Source: Firmicutes bacterium UBA1702
GTDB lineage: Bacteria; Bacillota; Clostridia; Peptostreptococcales; Anaerovoracaceae
DNA length: 48,472 nucleotides
Reading direction: 5' to 3'
NCBI GenBank assembly: GCA_002320005.1
Contig: DCJK01000040.1
Span: 1-48,472, forward strand
The notes below the pieces were generated by a model. The model saw nothing but the letters and a program-made list of their open reading frames with translations, made no database searches and was not told the DNA's origin. The first letter of the stretch is position 1. Each line of letters starts with the position of its first letter. This document shows, in pieces, positions 16,176 through 25,608 of the stretch. The position numbers were made by a program, and so were the translations under genes.

Positions 16176-18116
16176 TTATGCTTCTTCTTCAGCCTTGTGG
16201 GCTGCGATAATTTTGTCTGCCAGGTGAGCAGGAACTTCTTCGTATCTTGCGAATTCCATTGTGAAGCTTCCTCTTGCCTGAGTCATGGAGCGCAGCACGA
16301 TGGCATAGTCAAATAGTTCTGCCTGAGGGGCTTCGGCAACCAGCTTCTGTCCGCCGCCTGCCTGAGGTTCCATTCCCAGGATTTTTCCTCTTCTCTTGTT
16401 CATATCGCCCATTACGTCGCCCATGTAGTCGTCAGGAACCACGATTTCCATCTTCATGATAGGTTCCAGGAGGCAAGGTTTAGCCTCTACGATACCTTTT
16501 TTGAATGCCAGCGAAGCGGCAATCTTGAAGGCCATTTCGTTGGAGTCTACATCGTGGTAAGAACCGTCGTACAGAACTGCCTTTACATTTACTACCTTGC
16601 AGCCTGCCAGAGGTCCTTTGTCCATGCATTCCAGAAGTCCTTTTTCGACTGCAGGGACATACTGCTTAGGTACGGAACCGCCGAAGAGTTCTTCGGAGAA
16701 TTCAAATTCCTGCTGTGAAGGTGAGAATCTGATATGTACATCTCCATACTGGCCTGCGCCGCCGGACTGCTTCTTGTGCTTGCCCTGAACATCGGAGCTT
16801 CCCTTGATGGTTTCTCTGTAAGCGATTTTCTGCGGAATTGTGTTTACTGAAACGCCGAATTTATCTTTCAGTTTTGCCAGAACGATTCCCAGCTGGATGT
16901 CTCCCTGACCGCCGATAAGAGTCTGACGGGTTTCTGCATTTCTGGTAAGTACGAAGGACGGATCTTCTTCCATCAGTTTGTGGAGACCTGCCGCCATCTT
17001 TTCGTCTTCGCCTTTACCTGCTGCCTCGATAGCCATAAACAATGAAGGCTGTGCGAAATCTACAGGAGGGAATTTGATTATATTAGCCTTTTCGCAAAGG
17101 GTGTCGCCTGTCTTGGTAAACTGAAGTTTGCCCAGTGCAACGATATCACCTGCAGCTACGGAAGGAGCATCCCCTTGGGTCTTTCCTCTGAGGAAGAACA
17201 TTGAGCCCAGCTTTTCAGGTTTTTCAGCTCTGGCATTATAAACTTCCATACCGGCAGTCAACTTGCCTGATATAACCTTTGCAAGGGAAATCTTGCCCAG
17301 GAACGGGTCTGCAATAGTCTTGAACACGAATGCTGCCAACTTGCCGTTAGGATCACATTTTACTTCGATTTCCTCGTCGTTTCCGTTGAGTGCAGGGTAT
17401 GCAGCATGATCAGTTGCTACAGGAACATATTTGATAAGCTGTTCCAGAACTTCCTTGATTCCCTGTCCGGTTACTGCGGAGCATGCAAATACAGGTGCGA
17501 TGTCTCCTGATGAAATGCCCTTAACCAGTCCCTTGCTGAACTGCTCGTCAGTGAATTCACCGGCATCAAAATAGATTTCCATCAGTTCTTCGTCTACTTC
17601 TGCAATGGCTTCGCTTAAGGCATCTCTGTCATCTAATGTTACAACGGAAGTTCCGAATTTTGCTTTTAATTCTTCGATTGTTTTTTCAACATCTACATTT
17701 TCTTTGTCTGTTTTGTTCAATATAAAGAATCTTGGCATTTCTGCCTTTTTGCAGGCTGCCCATGCTTTTTCGGTTCCTACCTGGATTCCTGCCGAAGCAT
17801 CTACAAGAATAGCTGCTGCTTCAACAGCTCTGAGAGCCGACTGCACTTCTCCTGCAAAGTCGAAAAATCCGGGAGCGTCAACAAAGTTGATTTTCACTTT
17901 ATTATACTCAACCGGTACTATTGATGTATTGATTGAGTATCCTTTCTCGATTTCCATCTTATCGTAATCGGATACGGTGTTGCCGTCTTCGACTTTACCA
18001 AGTCTGCTGATAACCCCGGTTGCCAGGAGACATGCCTCAACGAATGTCGTTTTGCCACATCCGCCATGTCCCAACAAGGCAATGTTTCTAATTGTTTCGC
18101 TCGTATAGCCTTTCAT
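16176..18116 (-). CDS. Elongation factor G-like GTPase
   Basis: This 646-residue translational GTPase has the EF-G domain order: G domain (1-~240) with G1 GHGGCGKTT, G3 DAPGF and G4 NKTD, a beta-barrel domain, the domain III/IV part with KHKKQSGGAGQYGDVHIRF, and a C-terminal domain V (PIMKMEIVVPDDYMGDVMGDMNKRRGKILGM). It is shorter than the main EF-G and lacks the usual EF-G switch sequences, matching the EF-G-like paralogues of Firmicutes, whose role is not well defined. The ATG at 18116 has GGGAGG 10 bases before it; the in-frame TTG further up overlaps that site. The main fusA is not in the window. Confidence 0.88.
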   Translation of the reverse strand: MKGYTSETIRNIALLGHGGCGKTTFVEACLLATGVISRLGKVEDGNTVSDYDKMEIEKGYSINTSIVPVEYNKVKINFVDAPGFFDFAGEVQSALRAVEAAAILVDASAGIQVGTEKAWAACKKAEMPRFFILNKTDKENVDVEKTIEELKAKFGTSVVTLDDRDALSEAIAEVDEELMEIYFDAGEFTDEQFSKGLVKGISSGDIAPVFACSAVTGQGIKEVLEQLIKYVPVATDHAAYPALNGNDEEIEVKCDPNGKLAAFVFKTIADPFLGKISLAKVISGKLTAGMEVYNARAEKPEKLGSMFFLRGKTQGDAPSVAAGDIVALGKLQFTKTGDTLCEKANIIKFPPVDFAQPSLFMAIEAAGKGEDEKMAAGLHKLMEEDPSFVLTRNAETRQTLIGGQGDIQLGIVLAKLKDKFGVSVNTIPQKIAYRETIKGSSDVQGKHKKQSGGAGQYGDVHIRFSPSQQEFEFSEELFGGSVPKQYVPAVEKGLLECMDKGPLAGCKVVNVKAVLYDGSYHDVDSNEMAFKIAASLAFKKGIVEAKPCLLEPIMKMEIVVPDDYMGDVMGDMNKRRGKILGMEPQAGGGQKLVAEAPQAELFDYAIVLRSMTQARGSFTMEFARYEEVPAHLADKIIAAHKAEEEA

Positions 18117-18184
18117 CTGTTTTGGACCTCCCAAATTAATTTTACAGTCGTTACCATTATAGCAAATACATATCTAAAACACAA

Positions 18185-19117
18185 CTATTTTTGCTGTATA
18201 CACCCATTGCTTTCACAGTCCCGAGAAGGGCTCAGTGCTTCGGCTCTTGTATCCAGTATGGTAGCTGCCAGAATCAGAATGCATCCAACAATCCCTGCTG
18301 CCGAAAACTTTTCCCCGTAGACTGCAGTTCCTATGATAACGCTGGTTATAGGTTCAAAGGTGCTCAATATCGCGGCACTCTGCCCGCCTGTATATCTGAC
18401 CCCCAGCTGGAATCCCAGCACCGCAATGAAGGATACCGTAACGGCAAAAACCGTGCCTATAAACCAGCCGTAGGGCGTAAGCTCTGCAGTAAATTGCTGT
18501 GTGGCCAGCGCAGCTGACAGAATGACTGCTGATGCTGCAAAATTCATGTAGAAGATCAGTTTCAGCGGAGGCATCTGCCTGAGATCACTTTTGTCGAGAT
18601 AAACTATGTAAAAAGCGTAGGTGCATCCTGAGGCAAAGGCCAGCAGTATCCCTTCTATCCCTGCTCCCGCTCCGTCTTGTCTGAACATCCATATTCCGGC
18701 CATGCAGAGCCCCACACATATCAGTTTCAGGGGCTTTACCTTTTCTTTCAGAAATACAAGACTATACACGATTACCATGGCAGGGTAAACAAAATGAATT
18801 GTGGTGGCTGCGCCTGACGATATGTAATTGTATGCAAAAAAGAGCAGTACCGTAGTTCCTCCGTAGCCGCATACCGTAATCAGAATTATCTGTCCGGCCT
18901 GACGCCTTGTAATGCTCAAGGGTATCTTTTTAGCTTTCAGATACAGCAGAAGAGGCAGAAGGGACAGAGCCGACCTGTAGAAAGCGCTGCTCAGGGAATT
19001 GGCCCCTTCATTGCACAGTATTTTTACGAACATTGGTACAAGCCCGAAGCATACCGCCGAGATGATAACAGCTATGGCTCCCATTGTTCTTCTGCTGATG
19101 TTTCGTGCTTCTAACAC
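18185..19117 (-). CDS. EamA/DMT family transporter
   Basis: This roughly 310-residue protein has about ten hydrophobic segments in two repeats, as in EamA drug/metabolite transporters. Repeat ends are marked by FFAYNYISSGAATTIHFVYPAMVIVYSLVFLKEK and GVRYTGGQSAAILSTFEPITSVIIGTAVYGEKF. Substrate is unknown; amino acids or other metabolites are typical. I prefer the GTG at 19117 because AGGAGG lies 6 bases upstream; the GTG at 19132 overlaps that site. Confidence 0.85.
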   Translation of the reverse strand: MLEARNISRRTMGAIAVIISAVCFGLVPMFVKILCNEGANSLSSAFYRSALSLLPLLLYLKAKKIPLSITRRQAGQIILITVCGYGGTTVLLFFAYNYISSGAATTIHFVYPAMVIVYSLVFLKEKVKPLKLICVGLCMAGIWMFRQDGAGAGIEGILLAFASGCTYAFYIVYLDKSDLRQMPPLKLIFYMNFAASAVILSAALATQQFTAELTPYGWFIGTVFAVTVSFIAVLGFQLGVRYTGGQSAAILSTFEPITSVIIGTAVYGEKFSAAGIVGCILILAATILDTRAEALSPSRDCESNGCIQQK

Positions 19118-19139
19118 TTTCTCCCTCCTCACATTTCAG

Positions 19140-19186
19140 AAAAAAGCTCCCGATGCCGAATCCGATTTGCGGCAGCCCGGGAGCTC
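19140..19186 (-). terminator. Terminator after asnS
   Basis: On the minus strand GAGCTCCCGGGCTGCCG pairs with CGGCATCGGGAGCT (small internal mismatch) across a loop of about 11 bases, followed by six T. It lies about 18 bases after the asnS stop. Confidence 0.8.
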
Positions 19187-19203
19187 ACTGGTTCTGATTT
19201 TAT

Positions 19204-20598
19204 TTAGAATTCTGCCGTCTTTGGCGTCCTCGGGAACGGAAGCACGTCTCTGATATTGCTCATTCCCGTAATATACATTATGATTCTTTCGAATCCCAGA
19301 CCGTATCCGGCATGCTTTACGCCGCCGTATTTTCTCAGATCAAGATACCACCAGTAGTCCTCCTCTTTGAGCCCCAGTTCATTCATCCTTGCTGTCAGGA
19401 CGTCCAGTCTCTCTTCTCTCTGGCTTCCGCCGATTATCTCGCCTACTCCAGGAACCAGAAGGTCACAAGCCGCAACAGTCTTGCCGTCGTCGTTGAGTCT
19501 CATATAGAAAGCTTTGATATCCTTTGGATAGTCTGTTACAAATACAGGCTTCTTGAAAATCTCCTCTGTCAGAAATCTTTCGTGTTCGGTCTGAAGGTCT
19601 ATGCCCCATTCCACAGGGTACTGGAACTCCTTGCCTGATTTTTTCAGAAGTTCAACGGCTTCGGTATATGTCACCCTTCCGAAGTCGGAATTTACTATGT
19701 GATTGAGTCTGTCCAGCAGGCCTTTATCCACAAAGCTGTTGAAGAAGTTCATTTCCTCAGGAGCGTTTTCAAGCACGTAGCTGATGATATACTTTATCAT
19801 TGCCTCCGCCAGTTCCATATTGTCCTCCAGATCAGCAAAGGCCACCTCAGGCTCTATCATCCAGAATTCGGATGCATGCCTTGCCGTGTTGGAGTTTTCG
19901 GCTCTGAAGGTAGGTCCGAAGGTATACACGTTTCTGAAAGCAAGGGCATAAGTCTCTGCCTCCAGCTGTCCGCTTACGGTCAGGCTGGTTTCCTTTCCGA
20001 AAAAGTCTCCGCTGTAGTCCACCTTGCCGTCCTGAGTCTCAGGAAGATTTTCCATGTCAAGGGTGGTGACTCTGAACATTTCACCGGCGCCTTCACAGTC
20101 GCTGCCCGTGATTATAGGGGTGTGGACATATACGAAGTTCTGCTCCTGGAAAAATTTGTGAATTGCATAGGCCACCAAGGATCTTACTCTGAATACTGCA
20201 GCAAAAGTGTTGCTTCTCGGCCTCAGATGAGCAATCTCTCTGAGAAACTCCATGCTGTGTCTCTTTGGCTGCAGCGGATAGTCCGGGGTGGATGCAGCTT
20301 CGATGGTTATCTCTTTTGCCTTGATTTCAAAAGGCTGCTTTGCCTGAGGTGTCAGCACCAGCTGACCTTTTACAGCCAATGCCGTTGCCACATAGGCCTT
20401 TGAAATTTCTTCGAAGTTGCTTATAAATTCCTCTTCGTATACCACCTGAACAGATTTAAAGAAAGATCCGTCATTGAGCTCGATAAAGCCAAATTTGTTG
20501 GAATTTCTGTTGTTTCTTACCCAGCCTTTTATCAGGACTTCCTTTCCTTCATATTCCTGTGTGTTTCTGAAAAGTTCTTTTACTAATATTTCTTTCAT
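19204..20598 (-). CDS. asnS: Asparaginyl-tRNA synthetase
   Basis: This 464-residue class II synthetase charges tRNA-Asn. It has an N-terminal OB-fold anticodon-binding domain (KEVLIKGWVRNNRNSNKFGFIELNDGS), motif 2 in TFRAENSNTARHASEFWMIEPE and motif 3 in GLGFERIIMYITGM near the C-terminus. PFPRTPKTAEF closes the protein as in other AsnRS. No T-box leader is seen in the 200 bases upstream. Downstream it ends in a clear terminator, so it is a single-gene unit. Confidence 0.95.
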   Translation of the reverse strand: MKEILVKELFRNTQEYEGKEVLIKGWVRNNRNSNKFGFIELNDGSFFKSVQVVYEEEFISNFEEISKAYVATALAVKGQLVLTPQAKQPFEIKAKEITIEAASTPDYPLQPKRHSMEFLREIAHLRPRSNTFAAVFRVRSLVAYAIHKFFQEQNFVYVHTPIITGSDCEGAGEMFRVTTLDMENLPETQDGKVDYSGDFFGKETSLTVSGQLEAETYALAFRNVYTFGPTFRAENSNTARHASEFWMIEPEVAFADLEDNMELAEAMIKYIISYVLENAPEEMNFFNSFVDKGLLDRLNHIVNSDFGRVTYTEAVELLKKSGKEFQYPVEWGIDLQTEHERFLTEEIFKKPVFVTDYPKDIKAFYMRLNDDGKTVAACDLLVPGVGEIIGGSQREERLDVLTARMNELGLKEEDYWWYLDLRKYGGVKHAGYGLGFERIIMYITGMSNIRDVLPFPRTPKTAEF

Positions 20599-20802
20599 TG
20601 CGTGTTGATCCTTTTTGTTTATTTCATACTTTATTTATTATATTACTTTATTGTCGGGCAAGTCAATGATTGTTATACAAATTATTCGGCAAATATCTTT
20701 TCCGGCAGCTGCCGGTCATTCCCTGCCATTCCTTTGAGAGCCTTATTGTCATCAGGCTGCCCGTGTATCTCTTTTTATATATCTGACGGCGGTGCAATTA
20801 TA

Positions 20803-22140
20803 TCAGGGCGCACAATCTTTGCCTTTTCTGCGGTAAAGGAGCCAGCCTGTCACATCGGCCAGAGCCCAGCCTACAGGAATTGACCACCATATTGCCGATA
20901 CTCCCAGGCAGGTGTTAGGAGCCAGAGCATAAGACAAGGTAACGCGTGTTCCCAGCGAAATTATGGTCAGAACAAGAGATATATGAGGCTTGTTTATTCC
21001 TCTGAAATATCCGTACCACAGGAACAGAAGGCCTATGCCTGCGTACATGGCTCCTTCAATTCTCAAATATCTTGCTCCCTCTGCAATAATTTCCACCTCA
21101 TCTGCTGCAACAAAAATTTTCATCAGTTCCCTGGCGAAGATAAAGATAAGGACGGATACAGTTATGCAGAAAATTATCGAAACTCTTAGGGATATTCGTG
21201 TTCCCAGCCGTATCTTTTCATTATTTCCTGCACCGTGGTTCTGAGAAACAAACAGAGAATAAGCATTTCCGAATTCCTGGGCCGGCATATACGCGATGGT
21301 ATCGATTTTTACCGCGGCGGCAAAGGAAGCCATTATTCCTGCCCCAAAGCTGTTGACCAGCCCCTGAATCATCAGTATGCCGAAGTTCATCACCGACTGC
21401 TGCGCTCCTGTCGCAACATCGCTGATTATAATTTCTTTCAGCCGCCTCCTGATATTGTTCTTTTTTTCTATGCCGGTTCTCAGCAGAGGTATTTTTGCCA
21501 GCGAATATAATGCAATTCCGGCTCCCGCCAGAGCCTGTGCCGTTACCGTTGCCAGCGCCGCTCCGCCTATGCCCATATCAAAGCCTATAATAAACCAGAT
21601 ATCAAGAGCTATGTTGACTGCCGATGACGCAGCCAGAAAGACAAGCGGTACGACGGAATTTCCCATTGCTCTTAGAATATATGCGAAAAAATTATAGAGA
21701 AACACAAATATAATGCCGGAAAATACCACGGTTATGTATTCTTCCGTCATCTCTCTCAGTTCAGGCGGTACCTGCATGATCTTCTGGATAATATCCATTC
21801 CGGGATATATTATAATATATATTCCCATGGACACGGAAAGTATGAACCAGAAGGAAAGCCAGATGTCCTCTTTCATGCGCTTATGGTCGCCCGCTCCGTA
21901 GTCTGCAGAAAAAAAGGCGCCGCTGCCCATGCACAGGCCTATGATAACGGAAGTTATAAAAATCATCAGAGTATATGATGACCCCACAGATGCCAGGGCA
22001 TCCGGGCCTATGAATCTTCCCACAATAAGCGTATCTGCCAGGTTATATACCTGCTGGAGCAGATTCCCGGCTATCATGGGGAGCGAAAATTTTATTATAT
22101 TTTGAAAAATAGGGCCTTCTGTAAGATTTACTTCTTTCAA
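20803..22140 (-). CDS. MATE family efflux transporter
   Basis: This 445-residue protein has about twelve membrane segments and begins with the family-typical FSLPMIAGNLLQQVYNLADTLIVGRFIGPDALASVGSS. MATE exporters move drugs or metabolites out of the cell using sodium or proton gradients; the substrate cannot be told from sequence. The start is a TTG at 22140 with AGGAGG 6 bases upstream. It is followed by about 200 bases of A+T-rich spacer before asnS, holding a ccggcagctgccgg palindrome (20701-20714) of unclear meaning. Confidence 0.9.
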   Translation of the reverse strand: MKEVNLTEGPIFQNIIKFSLPMIAGNLLQQVYNLADTLIVGRFIGPDALASVGSSYTLMIFITSVIIGLCMGSGAFFSADYGAGDHKRMKEDIWLSFWFILSVSMGIYIIIYPGMDIIQKIMQVPPELREMTEEYITVVFSGIIFVFLYNFFAYILRAMGNSVVPLVFLAASSAVNIALDIWFIIGFDMGIGGAALATVTAQALAGAGIALYSLAKIPLLRTGIEKKNNIRRRLKEIIISDVATGAQQSVMNFGILMIQGLVNSFGAGIMASFAAAVKIDTIAYMPAQEFGNAYSLFVSQNHGAGNNEKIRLGTRISLRVSIIFCITVSVLIFIFARELMKIFVAADEVEIIAEGARYLRIEGAMYAGIGLLFLWYGYFRGINKPHISLVLTIISLGTRVTLSYALAPNTCLGVSAIWWSIPVGWALADVTGWLLYRRKGKDCAP

Positions 22141-22246
22141 GGCAATCCTCCTCTTTCAGAAAAAGGGAAGTCCCCTGTGGAGATATCCCCGCTCTTGTCG
22201 CAATGGTGTTTTTCTTACTTGATTTTATACGGAATCGCTTTCTGTA

Positions 22247-22984
22247 TTATTTTTTCAGTGTATACCTACACTTGGGGAAATTTCTGCATCCATAAAACTC
22301 GCCGTTTTTTCCCTGACGCAAAACGAGTTCAAGTTTACAATATGGACAGATTTTTTGTGTTTTCATTTCCTCTAAAGTCTCTTTATATGCAGCTATATTT
22401 TTCTTATGCCGAGTTCTGGCTTCTTTCCCCATATGCTGATTGTTTTTTATGTAATCAAAAATTTCATGCTTTTTTATATCATCCAGAACTTCCGGCTTAT
22501 GTTCTGCTATTTTGTAAAAGCCTCTTTCCATGGCAGGAAATGAATTACAGACAACTGTTTTTCCGTCCGTTTCACCGCTTATCTTAAAATCTTCACAAAT
22601 CATTGTAATAATTGAAAAGAAAGGAATTTCTCCAAACTCCTTTAAAAAAGTCTTTAAGTACTCAATGTGCTTTTGATTCTGCTTAAGGGGGCTGTAAATT
22701 TCATATTTCTTTCCGTGTTTATAGTAGTTCCATTTTTGCTTTTTTGTGTCCCCATAGATCTTTGCATCATCAAACATTTTCATCTCAACAACATAGATGC
22801 CTCTATTTCCGATTACTATTAAATCAATCTGAGAAGTGTATCCATCAGCCCCATCAATGAGAACATCAGGCAGAACCAGTGCTCCGGGCAATGTTTTTAA
22901 ATAAATCTTTGCCATCCATTCTCCTAAGCTTCCGCTGGTTTCATTTGTATTGGGTATTTTGTCAAAAAAGCTTAAAAGTCCCAT
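22247..22984 (-). CDS. NERD domain protein with C-terminal zinc ribbon
   Basis: This roughly 245-residue protein has a nuclease-related (NERD) domain: GSLGEWMAKIYLKTL followed by TSQIDLIVIGNRGIYVVEMKMF, in which the Asp and Glu-x-Lys match the restriction-nuclease-like core D-ExK. The C-terminus holds a four-cysteine zinc ribbon like those of topoisomerase I (CPYCKLELVLRQGKNGEFYGCRNFPKC). A DNA-processing role is likely but unproven. I place the start at the ATG at 22984 with GAAAGG upstream; an in-frame ATG at 23050 lacks a good site. It sits close behind pnuC and before the MATE gene. Confidence 0.82.
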   Translation of the reverse strand: MGLLSFFDKIPNTNETSGSLGEWMAKIYLKTLPGALVLPDVLIDGADGYTSQIDLIVIGNRGIYVVEMKMFDDAKIYGDTKKQKWNYYKHGKKYEIYSPLKQNQKHIEYLKTFLKEFGEIPFFSIITMICEDFKISGETDGKTVVCNSFPAMERGFYKIAEHKPEVLDDIKKHEIFDYIKNNQHMGKEARTRHKKNIAAYKETLEEMKTQKICPYCKLELVLRQGKNGEFYGCRNFPKCRYTLKK

Positions 22985-23071
22985 ATCTGCCTTTCTCAAT
23001 AATAATATCATTTTAAATATAGCATTCTGCGCCGTAATTCTCAAGTTCATCTCTGATAAAACATTTTATCC

Positions 23072-23770
23072 TTACATCAGCGCAGCCTGTCTTTTCTCCA
23101 TTTTTCTCCAGCTGAAAAAGTCATAGACATCATTTGCTAAAAAGGCCGTGAAGCACACGACAACGGAAATATATGACTTGTCGTCCAAGGCTGCCAATAC
23201 CCATAAAACAATCAAAACTATATCGTTGGCCGCATATCCTATCGCATAGTAAGGGCTTCTTCTAAAGGTAAGATATACTGCCAGAAAGCTTGTTGTTACC
23301 GATATTGTGCTTGGGATGATATTGGCAGTATGGAATCTGTCCAATATAAAGTAAAAAATGATTGTCACAATTACAGTTGCAATCCACATAAAAACATGCT
23401 CTTTTTTGGTTATTCGATTCACTTTCACTTCTGATTTGTTTCCCTTGTACGGGTCCCTCAGCCACGATATTAAAGCAACAAACGCCATGGGCGCTGTCAT
23501 CCCAAGATAAGCAGCCATTTCTCCATAGTATGAGAATGTGTAAGATATAAAGCCATACAGCACACTAAAGACAATCATTAGAAATTGTCCTGCGGGATTT
23601 CCTTTGGCATTAAATATTAACGAAGTCACCCCAATCAGCGATGCCATAAGCGTGATATAGCTATCCCTGTCAAAGGAAAAGAAAGATATGACAATACCGA
23701 CGGCAGAAATCAGCTATAAAATTTTTTCTGTTTTGGTAAAATAATGAATTAACCATTCTGTCTTTTTCAT
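23072..23770 (-). pseudogene. pnuC: Nicotinamide riboside transporter PnuC, interrupted by an in-frame TAG
   Basis: The membrane protein matches PnuC, which imports nicotinamide riboside for NAD synthesis. Several hydrophobic segments and the C-terminal FTAFLANDVYDFFSWRKME are seen. Translation from the well-supported ATG at 23770 (GGAGGTATC directly upstream) reads MKKTEWLIHYFTKTEKIL, then TAG at 23714-23716, then continues in the same frame with LISAVGIVISFF. The codon most likely was TGG (Trp). An internal ATG at 23647 would give 191 residues lacking the first 41, including the first membrane segment. The gene is probably broken by one base change, unless the stop is read through. Confidence 0.82.
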
Positions 23771-23775
23771 GATAC

Positions 23776-23850
23776 CTCCAAAAAACAAGCATCCGACCAT
23801 ACATCTTCTAAGACCTAACGATGTATAATCGAATGCTTGGCATTCACTAC
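23776..23850 (-). promoter_or_regulatory. Attenuator-like leader of pnuC
   Basis: On the minus strand CAAGCATTCGATTATACATC pairs over nearly its whole length with GATGTATGGTCGGATGCTTG around a 14-base loop, and is followed directly by six T and then the pnuC ribosome site. A terminator in the 5' leader suggests attenuation. Just upstream, ACTGCC-ACCG-GGTAGT and GAATGC-CAA-GCATTC can form small hairpins, the second competing with the terminator stem. I cannot match it to a known riboswitch class. It could also end transcripts arriving from the mobile element. Confidence 0.55.
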
Positions 23851-23879
23851 CCGGTGGCAGTATTTTCATTTAATTGTTT

Positions 23880-24311
23880 GATTTTTACCTCTTTATAAAC
23901 CTCTGCACCGCCGGATGCAGATTTCATGCAAAGAGGTGGACTTGTCGGGTTTTGAGACCCGAAACCCGCATAAATACCGGGTTCTTTGGTTTTTACTTGT
24001 CTAACGGCTTTATGGTTGGGATTTCAAGGGAGAGTATCTTATACCCTGATTTAGCCTCTCTTTTCCTTACTTTGTTAATCCAAACCGTTTTTATTAAAGT
24101 ACATAACCCCACATAAGATGTCATAACTTTATTTGGTTTGTCGTAAAAATTGTCGTAAAAAAACGAGGGTGTTTTCATTATCCAACAAAGAAGCACATCT
24201 CGGATACCCCCGACTATTTGCCACGTAAACCTTTATTTCTTTGTATAGTATAACATATTCTTACACAGAAATCAAAGAGCCTATCACCGTTTTGTGGTAA
24301 GCTCCCTTTTT
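23880..24311. other. Terminal segment of the integrative element, no clear gene
   Basis: This stretch between the pnuC leader and the integrase stop has no convincing gene. It is dense in inverted repeats: CCTCTTT/AAAGAGG enclosing CTGCA-TCCGGCGG-TGCAG, CGGGT-TTTGAG-ACCCG, and AACCCG-CATAAATAC-CGGGTT. A hairpin at 24274-24308 (GAGCCTATCACC with GGTAAGCTC) lies next to the integrase stop and has T runs on the plus side. The element end and attachment site most likely lie here, but the other end is outside the window so the repeat cannot be confirmed. Confidence 0.4.
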
Positions 24312-24639
24312 TCATCGTATCTTGATTTTCCCCTCAAGCCATGCAAAGGACTCCATCTTTTTGTCCTTAGTTGCTTCGTTATAAATATCCATCGTGGTCG
24401 TAATATCTGCGTGTCCCATTATCTCCTGAATAACCTTCAGGTTGGTTTCATTCTCACAGAAACGAGTGCAGAATGTGTGTCGCAAATGGTGGCAACTGAA
24501 ATGAGGTAACAGTTCAGGCTCTCGACCTTCCGCTTTCGCCTCCTCTTTCTCTTTCGCATTACACGCTTTGATTATCCGATCTATCGCCCGATTAACACAA
24601 TGTGGGGATAATACCGTGTTGTATCTTGATTTGGTCCTC
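24312..24639 (-). pseudogene. Tyrosine integrase, C-terminal fragment cut by an IS
   Basis: On the minus strand the frame reads TKSRYNTVLSPHCVNRAIDR and later HHLRHTFCTRFCEN, IMGHADITTTMDIYNEATKDKK, ending KIKIR. These hold the catalytic His-x-x-Arg box, the second His and the nucleophile Tyr of a Tn916/Tn1549-type integrase. About 108 residues remain; the N-terminal two thirds are missing, cut off at the IS end near 24640. The missing part is not found on the other side of the IS, so the insertion was accompanied or followed by a deletion. It cannot be active. Confidence 0.85.
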
Positions 24640-24735
24640 TGTCAAGTTAACGGACAGTAATTTTTAAAAAATCCTGCCTCTCTATGCGGAATTTTTAAGC
24701 AATTGATGTCGCATATAATATTGGTTTTCATATGC

Positions 24736-25608
24736 TCAAGGCGCAAGATATCCACAAAAACTGTGAATACGCTTTGTGTTGTAAAAAGTATCTATGTATT
24801 CAAATACAAGACTGTGCGCATGGTTAATATCCTGTATATTGAATCGATTAAGCCATTCCCTTTTAATCAGTGCATGGAAGGATTCTATGCAGGCATTGTC
24901 CCACGGGTTTCCCTTCGATGAATAGCTCTTCTGTATCCCTTCTGTTTCATCCCAGTAGGATACAGAAGTGTACTGCACACCACGGTCAGTATGTATTACT
25001 GCAGGGCGTGCTCCTGTTCTTTGAATTGCTTTCTGAACAGCTTTAACTACATAGTGCGTTTCAAGTGTAGGTGCTAGTTCCCAGGATACAATCTTCCTGG
25101 AAAACAAGTCCATGATGCATGAAAGGTATACAAACCCTTTTCTTGTAGGGATATATGTAATATCAGTACACCATACAGCATTTGGTGATTTAGGCGAAAA
25201 GTTTCTTTTAAGGATATTTTTCAGTCTGTCTGAGAAATCCTCGCTATGTGTAGTTACAGTGTATGGCTTGACCCAGCATGCGCTGATGCCCATTTCCTTC
25301 ATGTATCTTGTGACGGTTCTTTCAGCGGTATTAAAGCCTTTTTTATGAAGTTCCTTTGTGATCTTAGGAGCTCCATAAATGTACTTGCTTTCTTCATAGA
25401 TATCTTTAATGGTATCTTTGACAACTTCTTTACAGAGGCTTCTGGGACTTGGCTTACGATTAAGCCAGTCATAATATCCGCTTTTTGAAACGCCAAGTAT
25501 TTCCAGCACTCTGCTAACATGAATCCGGCGTTCCTGATTAGCGGCTGCTTCTTCAACAGCTGCATACTTTGATTCAGTTAGTCGCCCAGAATGCTGATTG
25601 CTTTTTTT
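24736..25608 (-). CDS. IS3-family transposase OrfB (made by -1 frameshift)
   Basis: This is the catalytic part of the transposase. The DDE residues are visible: Asp in WCTDITYIPTRKG, Asp in VIHTDRGVQYTS and Glu in NACIESFHALIKREW. An N-terminal HTH_21-type segment (VLEILGVSKSGYYDWLNRK) precedes the core. The first in-frame ATG is at 25509, but the frame is open back to the A7 run inside orfA. A -1 slip there gives a continuous product reading SNQHSGRLTESKYAAVEEAA before RRIHVSRVLEILG, as is usual for this family. The frame looks intact. Confidence 0.88.
   Translation of the reverse strand, partial: KKSNQHSGRLTESKYAAVEEAAANQERRIHVSRVLEILGVSKSGYYDWLNRKPSPRSLCKEVVKDTIKDIYEESKYIYGAPKITKELHKKGFNTAERTVTRYMKEMGISACWVKPYTVTTHSEDFSDRLKNILKRNFSPKSPNAVWCTDITYIPTRKGFVYLSCIMDLFSRKIVSWELAPTLETHYVVKAVQKAIQRTGARPAVIHTDRGVQYTSVSYWDETEGIQKSYSSKGNPWDNACIESFHALIKREWLNRFNIQDINHAHSLVFEYIDTFYNTKRIHSFCGYLAP

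Noticed and set aside
20599..20802. T-box leader upstream of asnS
   Set aside because: No T-box consensus or antiterminator/terminator pair was seen; only a short palindrome.
23874..24116. 80-codon plus-strand frame in the element end
   Set aside because: No recognisable domain, no ribosome site, and it lies over strong inverted repeats; similar frames arise by chance in such regions.
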